DNA from: Sphingomonadales bacterium
GTDB lineage: Bacteria > Pseudomonadota > Alphaproteobacteria > Sphingomonadales > Sphingomonadaceae
Length of the DNA: 64,000 nt
Assembly: GCA_027486415.1 (NCBI GenBank)
Contig: JAIXPC010000011.1
Span: 169,411-233,410 of the forward strand
Direction: 5' to 3'
Shown one piece after another: positions 35,826 through 42,451 of the stretch. Each line of letters opens with the position of its first letter. The first letter of the stretch is position 1. Under the pieces are notes generated by a model, which had not been told where the DNA came from, made no database searches, and saw nothing but the letters and a program-made list of their open reading frames with translations. A program made the translations under genes and the position numbers.

Positions 35826-37233
35826 TCCGCCGGCGCCGCGCCCGGTCAGCACCGGGCGTTCGCTGCAGCGGCGCATGATCCTGATTGCCGCGGTGTGGAT
35901 CACGGCGCTGCTGGGCGTTGGCGGGCTCGCCCTGGTGCGCGTGCTCGATGAAACATTGGTGGCGACGTTCGACGAGCAGCTGGCCAACAATCTGAACGCG
36001 ATGATCAATGGCGCCGAGCTTGACGAGGTCGGCGAGGTGCGCCTGCTGCGCGCACTTGGCGACCAGCGGTTTGCCGAGCCATATTCGGGCCTGTACTGGC
36101 AGATTTCCGGTGGCGGCAACGCGCCGTTTCCGTCGCGCAGCCTGTGGGATCGCCAGCTGGAACCGCCGCCGGCCGGCAGCGACTGCCGCACGCCCTGCAA
36201 ATATCAGAGCAGCCAGTTCGGCGGCGAGCCGCTGCGGGTGATCGCGCGCAGCGTGCGCCTGCCGGGCGCACCTGAACCCTTCCTGTTCCAGGTGGCGCAA
36301 TCCAGCCGCGATCTTGATCGGCAATTGTCGCGCACCCGCACCATCCTGGGCTGGAGCCTGGGCGTGCTCGGCCTTGGCCTGATTGCCATGGCGGGCCTGC
36401 AATCCACCTATGGCCTTGCCCCCCTGCGGCGCGTTTCCGATGCGATTGCCGCCATCCGGTCGGGCCGGGCGCAGCGGGTGGAGGCGCAGTTCCCGGTGGA
36501 GGTGGCGCCGCTGGTCACCGAGATCAACGAGCTTTTGGCCCACGGCGAGGCGCAATCCGAAGCCGCGCGCCGCCATGCCGGCAACCTGGCCCACGCCTTG
36601 AAAACGCCGATGAGCGTGCTGATCGGCGAGGCGCAGGGACGCGATGATCCGCTGGCCCGCACCATCGACGCGCAGGTGCAGGTGATGCGCCGTCATGTCG
36701 ATCACCAATTGGCCCGCGCCCGCGCCGCCGGCCGGCGCAGTGCCTCGTCGGCCCGCACCCCGGTGTGGCCGTCGATCGAAGCTATCGTTCGCACCGTGGA
36801 GCGCATCCATGCCGGCAAGGTGCTGATCGATGTTGCCGGCGACCGTGATGTGGCCTTTCGCGGCGAGCGGCAGGACCTGGAAGAAATGCTGGGCAACCTG
36901 ATCGACAATGCCGCCCTGCACGGTGGTGGCCGCGTGTTCATCACGGTCGATGGCGACGATGCCAGCGTGTCCATCGCCATCGAGGATGACGGCAAGGGCA
37001 TCGCGCCGGAACAGCGCAGCCGCCTGTTTGAACGCGGCGAGCGGCTGGATACCGACAAGCCCGGCACCGGCCTTGGCCTCGCCATCGTCAAGGATGTCGC
37101 CGAACTTTATGGCGGCCGGGTGGAACTGGCCGATTCGGAGGATCTGGGCGGCTTGCTGGTGACGCTCACCCTGCCGCGCGCCGCGGCGACTAGTTCTGCG
37201 CCGCCTGATGGTGGCGGATCACCTCGTCGATGA
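35791..37233 (+). CDS. sensor histidine kinase, PhoQ-like
   Basis: 480 residues when started at the GTG at 35791, which overlaps the regulator by 35 bases; an ATG at 35875 is possible but would lose the positive residues (GRSLQRR) before the first helix. Two membrane helices (about 30-50 and 187-205) flank a periplasmic sensor with CRTPCKY. The phosphorylated histidine is H268 in HAGNLAHALKTPMSVLIGEA. ATP-binding boxes follow: NLIDNAALHG, EDDGKGIAPEQRSRLFERGE and PGTGLGLAIVKDVAELYGG. The 3' end overlaps the convergent chorismate mutase by 44 bases. Confidence 0.92.
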   Translation: MALATASTTRSDPPAPRPVSTGRSLQRRMILIAAVWITALLGVGGLALVRVLDETLVATFDEQLANNLNAMINGAELDEVGEVRLLRALGDQRFAEPYSGLYWQISGGGNAPFPSRSLWDRQLEPPPAGSDCRTPCKYQSSQFGGEPLRVIARSVRLPGAPEPFLFQVAQSSRDLDRQLSRTRTILGWSLGVLGLGLIAMAGLQSTYGLAPLRRVSDAIAAIRSGRAQRVEAQFPVEVAPLVTEINELLAHGEAQSEAARRHAGNLAHALKTPMSVLIGEAQGRDDPLARTIDAQVQVMRRHVDHQLARARAAGRRSASSARTPVWPSIEAIVRTVERIHAGKVLIDVAGDRDVAFRGERQDLEEMLGNLIDNAALHGGGRVFITVDGDDASVSIAIEDDGKGIAPEQRSRLFERGERLDTDKPGTGLGLAIVKDVAELYGGRVELADSEDLGGLLVTLTLPRAAATSSAPPDGGGSPRR

Positions 37234-37498
37234 TGAAGCGCAGGAATTTTTCCGAGAATTCCGGATCGAGATTGGCATCGACTGCCAGCGCCCGCAGCCG
37301 GGCAATCTGCTGGGCTTCGCGGCCCGGATCGGCCGGCGGCAGGCCGGTTTCGGCCTTGTAGCGCCCCACCGCCTGGGTGATCTTGAAGCGTTCGGCCAGC
37401 ATGAACACCAGCGCGGCATCGATATTGTCGATGCTTGTCCGATAGGCCTGCAACACTTGGTCGGTCACGCTGCCATCCCCCTCAACTTGCGCCGCCAT
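37190..37498 (-). CDS. chorismate mutase, AroQ class
   Basis: 102 residues, a stand-alone all-helical mutase converting chorismate to prephenate for Phe and Tyr synthesis. The active-site pattern is visible: Arg in AYRTSIDNIDAALVFMLAER, Lys in GRYKAETGLPP, Arg/Glu in DPGREAQQI, and the last helix FLRFIIDEVIRHHQ. Start at 37498 chosen as the nearest ATG (GTG possible 10 codons later). It ends inside the 3' end of the kinase gene on the other strand and lies 72 bp from the polyprenyl synthase gene, divergent. Confidence 0.85.
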   Translation of the reverse strand: MAAQVEGDGSVTDQVLQAYRTSIDNIDAALVFMLAERFKITQAVGRYKAETGLPPADPGREAQQIARLRALAVDANLDPEFSEKFLRFIIDEVIRHHQAAQN

Positions 37499-37569
37499 TC
37501 TTTGCGGCACAGCGGCGCGGGGGGCAAGGCCATGCTTGCACGCGGCGGCACTTGGTTTATGGGAGGCCT

Positions 37570-38583
37570 GTGACCGCAACCGTGCATACCCTTCGTCCCG
37601 GCCGCGACCCGTCGATCCAGGCGCTGATGAACCTCACCGCGCCGGGCATGAACGCGGTCAACCACGTGATTCTGGATCGGATGCAGTCCCCGGTCGCGCT
37701 GATTCCCGAACTCGCCGGCCACCTGATCGCCGGCGGCGGCAAGCGCTTGCGCCCGATGCTCACGCTCGGCTGCGCCAGCCTGCTCGGTTACCAGGGTGAC
37801 CGTCATTATCGGCTGGCTGCTGCCGTGGAATTCATCCACACTGCCACGCTGCTGCATGACGACGTGGTGGACGCCTCGGGCCTCAGGCGCGGCAAGGCCA
37901 CGGCCAACGCGCTCTACGGCAATCCGGCGAGCGTGCTGGTGGGTGATTTCCTGTTCAGCCGCTCGTTCGAGCTGATGGTGGAGGATGGGTCCCTGCGCGT
38001 CCTCAAGATCCTCAGCCGCGCGTCTGCCGTGATCGCGGAAGGCGAGGTGGCGCAGCTGACGGCCCAGCGCGACGTCACCACCACCGAAGACCGCTATCTG
38101 GAGATCATCAGCGCCAAGACGGCGGCGCTGTTCGCCGCTGCCTGCCAGATCGCCGCCGTCGTGGCCGAGCGCGATGAAGCCGCCGAAGCCGCGCTTGCCA
38201 GCTATGGCCGCTATCTCGGCATCGCCTTCCAGCTGGTCGATGATGCCATCGATTATGTGTCTGACGCCGAGACGATGGGCAAGAACGCCGGCGACGATTT
38301 CCGCGACGGCAAGATCACCCTGCCGGTGATCCTCGCCTATGCCCGCGGAAACGAGGATGATCGCGAATTCTGGCGCCGCGCCATGATCGGCAAGGCCAAT
38401 GGCGAGGCCGAACTGGCCCGCGCCGGGGAACTGCTGCAGGCCACCAACGCTGTTGCCGACACCATGGCCCGCGCCCGCCATTATGGCCAGCGCGCCATCG
38501 ATGTGCTGGCTGGCTTCCCCAAGGGCCCGGCCCGCGATGCGCTGACCGAAACGGTCGAATTCGCCATCGCCCGCGCCTATTGA
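37570..38583 (+). CDS. ispB: trans-polyprenyl diphosphate synthase (octaprenyl/decaprenyl type)
   Basis: 337 residues. Both aspartate-rich motifs are intact: first D97-D101 in LLHDDVVDASGLRRG, second in FQLVDDAIDYVSDAE; GGGKRLRPMLTLGC (about residues 55-68) is the family start. It makes the side chain of ubiquinone; alphaproteobacteria usually carry Q10, so a decaprenyl product is likely but not provable. The start is GTG at 37570 with GGGAGG just upstream. The chorismate mutase gene diverges. Confidence 0.92.
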   Translation: MTATVHTLRPGRDPSIQALMNLTAPGMNAVNHVILDRMQSPVALIPELAGHLIAGGGKRLRPMLTLGCASLLGYQGDRHYRLAAAVEFIHTATLLHDDVVDASGLRRGKATANALYGNPASVLVGDFLFSRSFELMVEDGSLRVLKILSRASAVIAEGEVAQLTAQRDVTTTEDRYLEIISAKTAALFAAACQIAAVVAERDEAAEAALASYGRYLGIAFQLVDDAIDYVSDAETMGKNAGDDFRDGKITLPVILAYARGNEDDREFWRRAMIGKANGEAELARAGELLQATNAVADTMARARHYGQRAIDVLAGFPKGPARDALTETVEFAIARAY

Positions 38584-38622
38584 GAGTTGCGCCGCGCGTC
38601 ACTTGGGCGCAAAACCTCCGTC

Positions 38623-38901
38623 ATGGACGCCCGCCTTTACCAACGCCCCAAGAATGCCATGCAATCCGGCCGTGCCCGCATGGGGGAATGGGTGCTGGAA
38701 TTCGAACGCGATGACCGGATGCGCGCCGATCCGCTGACCGGCTGGACCGGCAGCGGCTTTACCGCCGGCCAGATCCAGCTGCAGTTCCCCACGCAGGAAG
38801 CGGCGCTCGCCTATGCCAGTGCCCACAATCTGACCGTGGAGATCATCCCGCTCGGCCCGCGCACGCTCAAGATCCAGGCCTACGCCGACAATTTCCGCTG
38901 A
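38623..38901 (+). CDS. NADH dehydrogenase accessory subunit, NDUFS4/ETC complex I family (PF04800)
   Basis: 92 residues. The conserved PF04800 pattern RPKNAMQSGRARMGEWVLEF (about residues 8-27), DPLTGWTGSGFTAGQIQLQF (about 37-56) and FPTQEAALAYASAHN are all present. This subunit is shared by mitochondrial and alphaproteobacterial complex I and stabilises the NADH-oxidising arm. It is remote from the nuo genes, as usual. Its stop overlaps the next small gene by one base (TGATG). Confidence 0.93.
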   Translation: MDARLYQRPKNAMQSGRARMGEWVLEFERDDRMRADPLTGWTGSGFTAGQIQLQFPTQEAALAYASAHNLTVEIIPLGPRTLKIQAYADNFR

Positions 38902-39095
38902 TGCGCTCGACCTTCGCCAGCGCGACGGTCCGCCTCTATTGGCTCGACGAGAGTGATCCCGTCGCCCAGACCCTGTTTTACGGCCCGCTGGCGGACGCGA
39001 TGGCCATGGCCGCCGCCCAGCCCCAAGAGGTGCAGGCGCATCTGTGGATCGCGACCGACAACGATGTCGCCCACTGGCTCGACCTGGCCGAATGA
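38901..39095 (+). CDS. small protein of unknown function coupled to the complex I subunit
   Basis: 64 residues, starting on the last base of the upstream stop codon, which argues for real translation. The sequence is acidic and slightly aromatic (VRLYWLDESDPVAQTLFYG, VQAHLWIATDNDVAHWLDLA). The repetition of short aromatic clusters suggests a compact beta fold. No signal peptide or helix is visible. Its role is unknown; co-translation with an NDUFS4-type subunit suggests a link to respiration. Confidence 0.62.
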   Translation: MRSTFASATVRLYWLDESDPVAQTLFYGPLADAMAMAAAQPQEVQAHLWIATDNDVAHWLDLAE

Positions 39096-39148
39096 CGGCT
39101 GCCGCTCCATTTGATTTCCGGCGGATTTCCCGGCATTGACGCGCCAAC

Positions 39149-39225
39149 GCGCCCATAGCTCAGCTGGATAGAGCACGTGCCTTCTAAGCTCGGGGTCGCA
39201 GGTTCGAGTCCTGCTGGGCGCGCCA
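39149..39225 (+). tRNA. tRNA-Arg (UCU anticodon) with an anticodon-stem mismatch
   Basis: 77 bases, acceptor GCGCCCA/TGGGCGC, discriminator G and encoded CCA. Anticodon loop CTTCTAA gives anticodon UCU (positions 39183-39185), decoding AGA. The anticodon stem is CGTGC/GCTCG: its central pair is U29-U41, a mismatch, where relatives have CxAGC/GCTxG pairing. All other stems are complementary. The 3' end is followed by a duplicate 30-bp copy at 39288. Confidence 0.93.
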
Positions 39226-39374
39226 TTCCCGAGCAAAACTGGTCATCGAACCTGCGAGTTTCCTGTCGGCCTGCTCCGCAGGCGGGGGGTTCGAGTCCTG
39301 CTGGGCGCGCCATTCCCTGGCAAGAATTGGGCACCTGACCTGCGGGCCAGCCTGTTCCCCAGCCGACGGCAAGC
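39201..39374. repeat. two decayed tandem units, each beginning with the tRNA-Arg 3' end
   Basis: Bases 39201-39230 (T arm, acceptor 3' strand, CCA and five following bases) are repeated exactly at 39288-39317, an 87-bp period. Similarity continues past the exact match: CAAAAC-TGG and CAAGAATTGG, then ACCTGCG in both, then CCTGCTCCGCAG and CCTGTTCCCCAG with an 8-base gap. Thus the whole unit of tRNA 3' end plus about 57 bases was tandemly duplicated and then diverged. Confidence 0.8.
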
Positions 39375-39500
39375 CGGGCGCGCGGCGGCAGCTGCAGCGT
39401 GCCCGTCCTCCACCCCCATCAGAACCAGTTGCCTCCCACCGTGCGCAGCTTCATTGATCTGGCTGTGACGCTCGTGCAGCACATGGACGCTTGAGCGGCA
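39226..39500. other. gene-free stretch between tRNA-Arg and alanine racemase
   Basis: Contains the second repeat unit (39288-39374), an inverted copy of the T-arm core (TCGAACCTGCG at 39246-39256, complementary to CGCAGGTTCGA in the tRNA) and a small hairpin around CCTGC-TCC-GCAGG. From about 39375 to 39500 nothing was recognised. No open frame on either strand resembles a known protein. Confidence 0.6.
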
Positions 39501-40817
39501 GTGGGACGGGAGCCAGAGGTGGCAGCGGACGGGGGGATACGACGCCGGGATTTTCTGGGCGCTGGCGGTGCTGCGCTTGCGCTGGCGGCGGGCGCACGCG
39601 CGGCGCCGCTGCTCGATCATCGCGGGCTGACGCTGGCCAGCGCCTCCCGCCGCAACGGCTGGATCGAGATTGATGCCGCCGCGTTCGAGGCCAATATCGA
39701 TCGGGTGCGGGCCATCGCCGGCGCGGCCCGCCTGTGCGCGGTGATGAAGGCCGATGCCTATGGCAATTCGATCGCGCTGCTGATCCCGTCGATCATCGCG
39801 AGGCGCATCGACACCGTGGCGATCACCGCCAATGATGAAGCGCGCGTTGCCCGACAGCTCGGCTATCGCGGGCGGCTGATCCGCATCCGCACCGCCACGC
39901 AGGACGAGATGGAAGACGGGCTGCGTTTCGGCATCGAGGAACTGATCGGCAATGCCGAGGCGGCAACCGGGCTGTCGAAGATGGCGTCGCGGCGGGGGCG
40001 GCCGCTGCCAGTGCAGCTGGCGCTGAACAGTGGCGGCATGTCGCGCAACGGGGTGGAACTGGCGGCGCCGTGGGGACAGGCCGATGCCCGCCGGCTGCTG
40101 GCGTTGCCGCATCTGGCCGTGCGCGGGGCGATGACCCATTATCCCGGCGAGGATGCCGCCGATATCCTGGCCCAGCTGGCCCGGTTCGAGGCGGACGTGG
40201 CCTGGCTGCGCGGCGAAGGGCTGGGCGGCCCGCTGGAGCGGCACAGCGCCAACAGTTTCGCCACCTTGCAGCACCCGGCAACGCACCTTGACATGGTGCG
40301 GGTGGGTGGCCTGCTCTATGGCGATCCCGGCAGCGTGCGCACCGACCGCTTTGCGCCGACGATGACGATCACATCGCGCATTGCCGCCATCAACCATTAC
40401 CCCGCCGGGCAGACGGTGAATTATGACCGCACCTGGCGGCTGGCGCGGGACAGCTGGCTGGCCAATGTGCCGATCGGATATTCCGACGGCATGGTGCGCG
40501 GATTCAGCCACGCCAATCAGCCCACCCTGTCGCCAAATGCCCCGCAGCTGCTGATCGCCGGCCGGCGTTACCCGCTGGTCGGGCGGGTGACGATGAACAC
40601 CCTGATGGTGGATGTGACCGGCGATCAGGACCGGTTGCGGCTGGATGACGAGGTGGTGATCTTTGGTGCGCAGTCCGGCCGGCTGGGCAGCGATCGCATC
40701 ACCCAGGCCGAATTCGAAGCCAACAGCGGCCATTATGGCCCGGAACTGCTGGCCCTGCTGGGCAATAGCCTGCCGCGCGTGCTGAAGCCTCAGCCGAGCG
40801 CGCGCCAGCCGACATAG
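39501..40817 (+). CDS. PLP-dependent alanine/broad-spectrum amino-acid racemase, Tat-exported
   Basis: 438 residues of fold-type III. The Tat-type leader is IRRRDFLGAGGAALALAAGA (about residues 13-32), which would carry a cofactor-bearing enzyme to the periplasm. The PLP lysine is K83 in LCAVMKADAYGNSI. The second catalytic region is around NYDRTWRLARDSWLANVPIG. The segment LALNSGGMSRNGVEL resembles broad-spectrum racemases (Bsr) of Vibrio and Pseudomonas rather than cytoplasmic Alr. Start GTG at 39501. The 3' end overlaps the convergent TauE gene by 28 bases. Confidence 0.85.
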   Translation: MGREPEVAADGGIRRRDFLGAGGAALALAAGARAAPLLDHRGLTLASASRRNGWIEIDAAAFEANIDRVRAIAGAARLCAVMKADAYGNSIALLIPSIIARRIDTVAITANDEARVARQLGYRGRLIRIRTATQDEMEDGLRFGIEELIGNAEAATGLSKMASRRGRPLPVQLALNSGGMSRNGVELAAPWGQADARRLLALPHLAVRGAMTHYPGEDAADILAQLARFEADVAWLRGEGLGGPLERHSANSFATLQHPATHLDMVRVGGLLYGDPGSVRTDRFAPTMTITSRIAAINHYPAGQTVNYDRTWRLARDSWLANVPIGYSDGMVRGFSHANQPTLSPNAPQLLIAGRRYPLVGRVTMNTLMVDVTGDQDRLRLDDEVVIFGAQSGRLGSDRITQAEFEANSGHYGPELLALLGNSLPRVLKPQPSARQPT

Positions 40818-41545
40818 AGCGCCGTGACGATCACCATCGCCGCGAACAGGCGGCGGGCAAGCAGCGTGTGCTGGCCGAGCAGCGGGGCGAGTGTGCGCGC
40901 GGCGATCACGCCGACGATGCCGCCAGCCACCATGGCGATGAGGGCAGGGGCGTCGACCCGGCCCGACAGGGCATAAGTGGCGGACGTGGCCGCGCCGAAC
41001 ACCACGACTGACACCAACGAGGAGGCCGCGGCATTGGCCAGCGTCATGCCCGTCGCTGCCATCAGGCCCGGCACGATCAGGAAACCGCCGCCGATGCCGA
41101 AAAAGCCGGCGGCCAGCCCGACCACCAGCCCGGCCGGCACCAGCTTCAGCGTCATCGCCGCATCCAGCCGCACGCCGGGATCGCCGGCATCACGCGGTGG
41201 GCGCAGCATGGCAATGCCGACCGCCAGCATGGCCAGCGCAAAACCGCCGAGCAGCGCCGCGCCATCGACCCGCTGGGCCAGCGCCGCGCCGGCCAGCGAT
41301 CCGGCGAGGCCGGCGCCGGCAAAGCTGAGCGCGCACGGCCATTTCACCGTGCCGGCACGGGCCTGCATCCCCAGGTTGGCGGCGGCGTTCAGCGCCACCG
41401 CCGCTGCGCCGGTGCCGATGGCCACGTGCGGATCGGCGATGCCGACAGCATAGAGCAGCCAGGGCGTTGCCAGCACCGATCCGCCGCCGCCGAACAGGCC
41501 GAGCAGCAGGGCGATGATGGCGCCTCCGATGGCGGCGGCGATCAT
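40790..41545 (-). CDS. TauE/SafE-family sulfite/organosulfur exporter
   Basis: 251-residue membrane protein with about eight helices in two repeats, each with a glycine motif: ALLLGLFGGGGSVLATPWLL (about residues 12-31) and GLAAGFFGIGGGFLIVPGLM (about 137-156). Family members export sulfite or other sulfur oxyanions. Its place downstream of a rhodanese and a BigR-like repressor on the same strand indicates removal of sulfite produced by persulfide oxidation. Spacing to the rhodanese gene is 4 bp. Confidence 0.9.
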   Translation of the reverse strand: MIAAAIGGAIIALLLGLFGGGGSVLATPWLLYAVGIADPHVAIGTGAAAVALNAAANLGMQARAGTVKWPCALSFAGAGLAGSLAGAALAQRVDGAALLGGFALAMLAVGIAMLRPPRDAGDPGVRLDAAMTLKLVPAGLVVGLAAGFFGIGGGFLIVPGLMAATGMTLANAAASSLVSVVVFGAATSATYALSGRVDAPALIAMVAGGIVGVIAARTLAPLLGQHTLLARRLFAAMVIVTALYVGWRALG

Positions 41546-41549
41546 GGTG

Positions 41550-42077
41550 TCAGGCGCTCACCCGGTTCCACGGCATGCGGGCCAGCAGCAGGCCCATGCC
41601 GCACCAGCCGGACATACCGGCAAAGGTGAGGCCGGCACCCACGAAGGCCGACAGGCCGATCCACGCCGGCGCGACCAGCAGGCTGAGCAAGACGCCGAGC
41701 AGCACCAGCGTGCCGGCGGCGATCTGCACCTGCCGCATCAGGGGCAGGGGCTGTTTGGCTTCCTTGCCGGCAATCGGCTGGCGGGCGCGGGCCCAGCCAT
41801 CCACGCCGCCGTCCAGCACAAAGCCGCGCCCGGCCGGCACGCGTGCCGAGAGGCGCTGGGCATTGGCGGCGGTGCGCTTGCCGGACTGGCAGGTGAAGAT
41901 GATGTCACTGTCCATCCCGCAGGCGAGCGGGCCGGAATCGGGGATGCTGAGCGGCATCGACAGTGATCCGGGGACGTGGCGGGCGGCATATTCGCCGGGC
42001 TCCCGCACGTCGATCAGGATGGCGTGGCCGTCCTCCAGCCGCGCGGCGGCCTGTTCAGGCGATATGGTCTTGAGCAT
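41550..42077 (-). CDS. rhodanese domain fused to DUF2892 membrane domain
   Basis: 175 residues. N-terminal rhodanese: LIDVREPGEYAARHVPGSLS (about residues 21-40) and active-site loop C63 in FTCQSGKRTA, which can carry persulfide sulfur. C-terminal DUF2892 with two helices (AAGTLVLLGVLLSLLVAPAW and AFVGAGLTFAGMSGWCGMGL). It probably transfers sulfane sulfur at the membrane face. Start at 42077 overlaps the end of the regulator gene by 23 bases. Confidence 0.9.
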   Translation of the reverse strand: MLKTISPEQAAARLEDGHAILIDVREPGEYAARHVPGSLSMPLSIPDSGPLACGMDSDIIFTCQSGKRTAANAQRLSARVPAGRGFVLDGGVDGWARARQPIAGKEAKQPLPLMRQVQIAAGTLVLLGVLLSLLVAPAWIGLSAFVGAGLTFAGMSGWCGMGLLLARMPWNRVSA

Positions 42078-42387
42078 CGGGGGTCTCCTCAGGGGGGCAG
42101 AAGATGCCGGCGAGCGTCGCAATCACCGCCGTCACCGCCGGATTGGCCAGTCGGTAAAAGATTGCCTGGCCCTCGCGCCGGGTCGTCACCAGGCCTTCGG
42201 CGCGCAGCACGGCGAGATGCTGGGACAGGGCCGATTGCGACAGGCGCGTGGCGATCTGCCCGGCCTGCAATTCACCATCGGCCAGTTGGCACAGCACCAG
42301 CAGCCGGCCATCATGGGCCATCGCCTTCAGCAGGCGGGCGGCGTCGGTGGCCGAGGCTTCGAAGCGGGCAAGGTCTTCAGCGATCAT
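42055..42387 (-). CDS. ArsR-family regulator, BigR/SqrR-like persulfide sensor
   Basis: 110-residue winged-helix repressor. The recognition helix region is LSQSALSQHLAVLRAEGLVT (about residues 49-68) and the wing RREGQAIFYRL (about 70-80). Two cysteines lie where BigR and SqrR have their sensing pair: C33 (LLVLCQLADGE) and C97 (LAGIFCPPE). Disulfide or tetrasulfide formation would release DNA when sulfide rises. It is the first gene of a minus-strand operon (regulator, rhodanese, TauE) and diverges from an MBL hydrolase, matching the BigR regulon. Confidence 0.88.
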   Translation of the reverse strand: MIAEDLARFEASATDAARLLKAMAHDGRLLVLCQLADGELQAGQIATRLSQSALSQHLAVLRAEGLVTTRREGQAIFYRLANPAVTAVIATLAGIFCPPEETPDAQDHIA

Positions 42388-42393
42388 GGCGAC

Positions 42394-42436
42394 AATATAT
42401 GAGTTGATTCTAAATTAGCAATGCCTAATATGAATC
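42394..42436. promoter_or_regulatory. divergent promoters with overlapping palindromic operator
   Basis: For the plus strand, TTGATT (42404-42409) and TAATAT (42426-42431) are spaced by 16 bases. For the minus strand, TTGCTA and TATATT (42399-42394) are also spaced by 16. Between and over the elements is the palindrome ATTAG-N6-CTAAT (42414-42429), with outer GATTC and GAATC arms. It is A/T-rich in a G/C-rich genome. The likely binder is the BigR-like repressor. The minus-strand start site would fall at or next to the regulator's ATG. Confidence 0.7.
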
Positions 42437-42451
42437 GTACAGGAGAGTGCC

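Noticed and set aside
39288-39317. A second tRNA-Arg at the downstream copy
   Set aside because: Only the T arm and acceptor 3' strand are present; no 5' half or anticodon arm precedes it.
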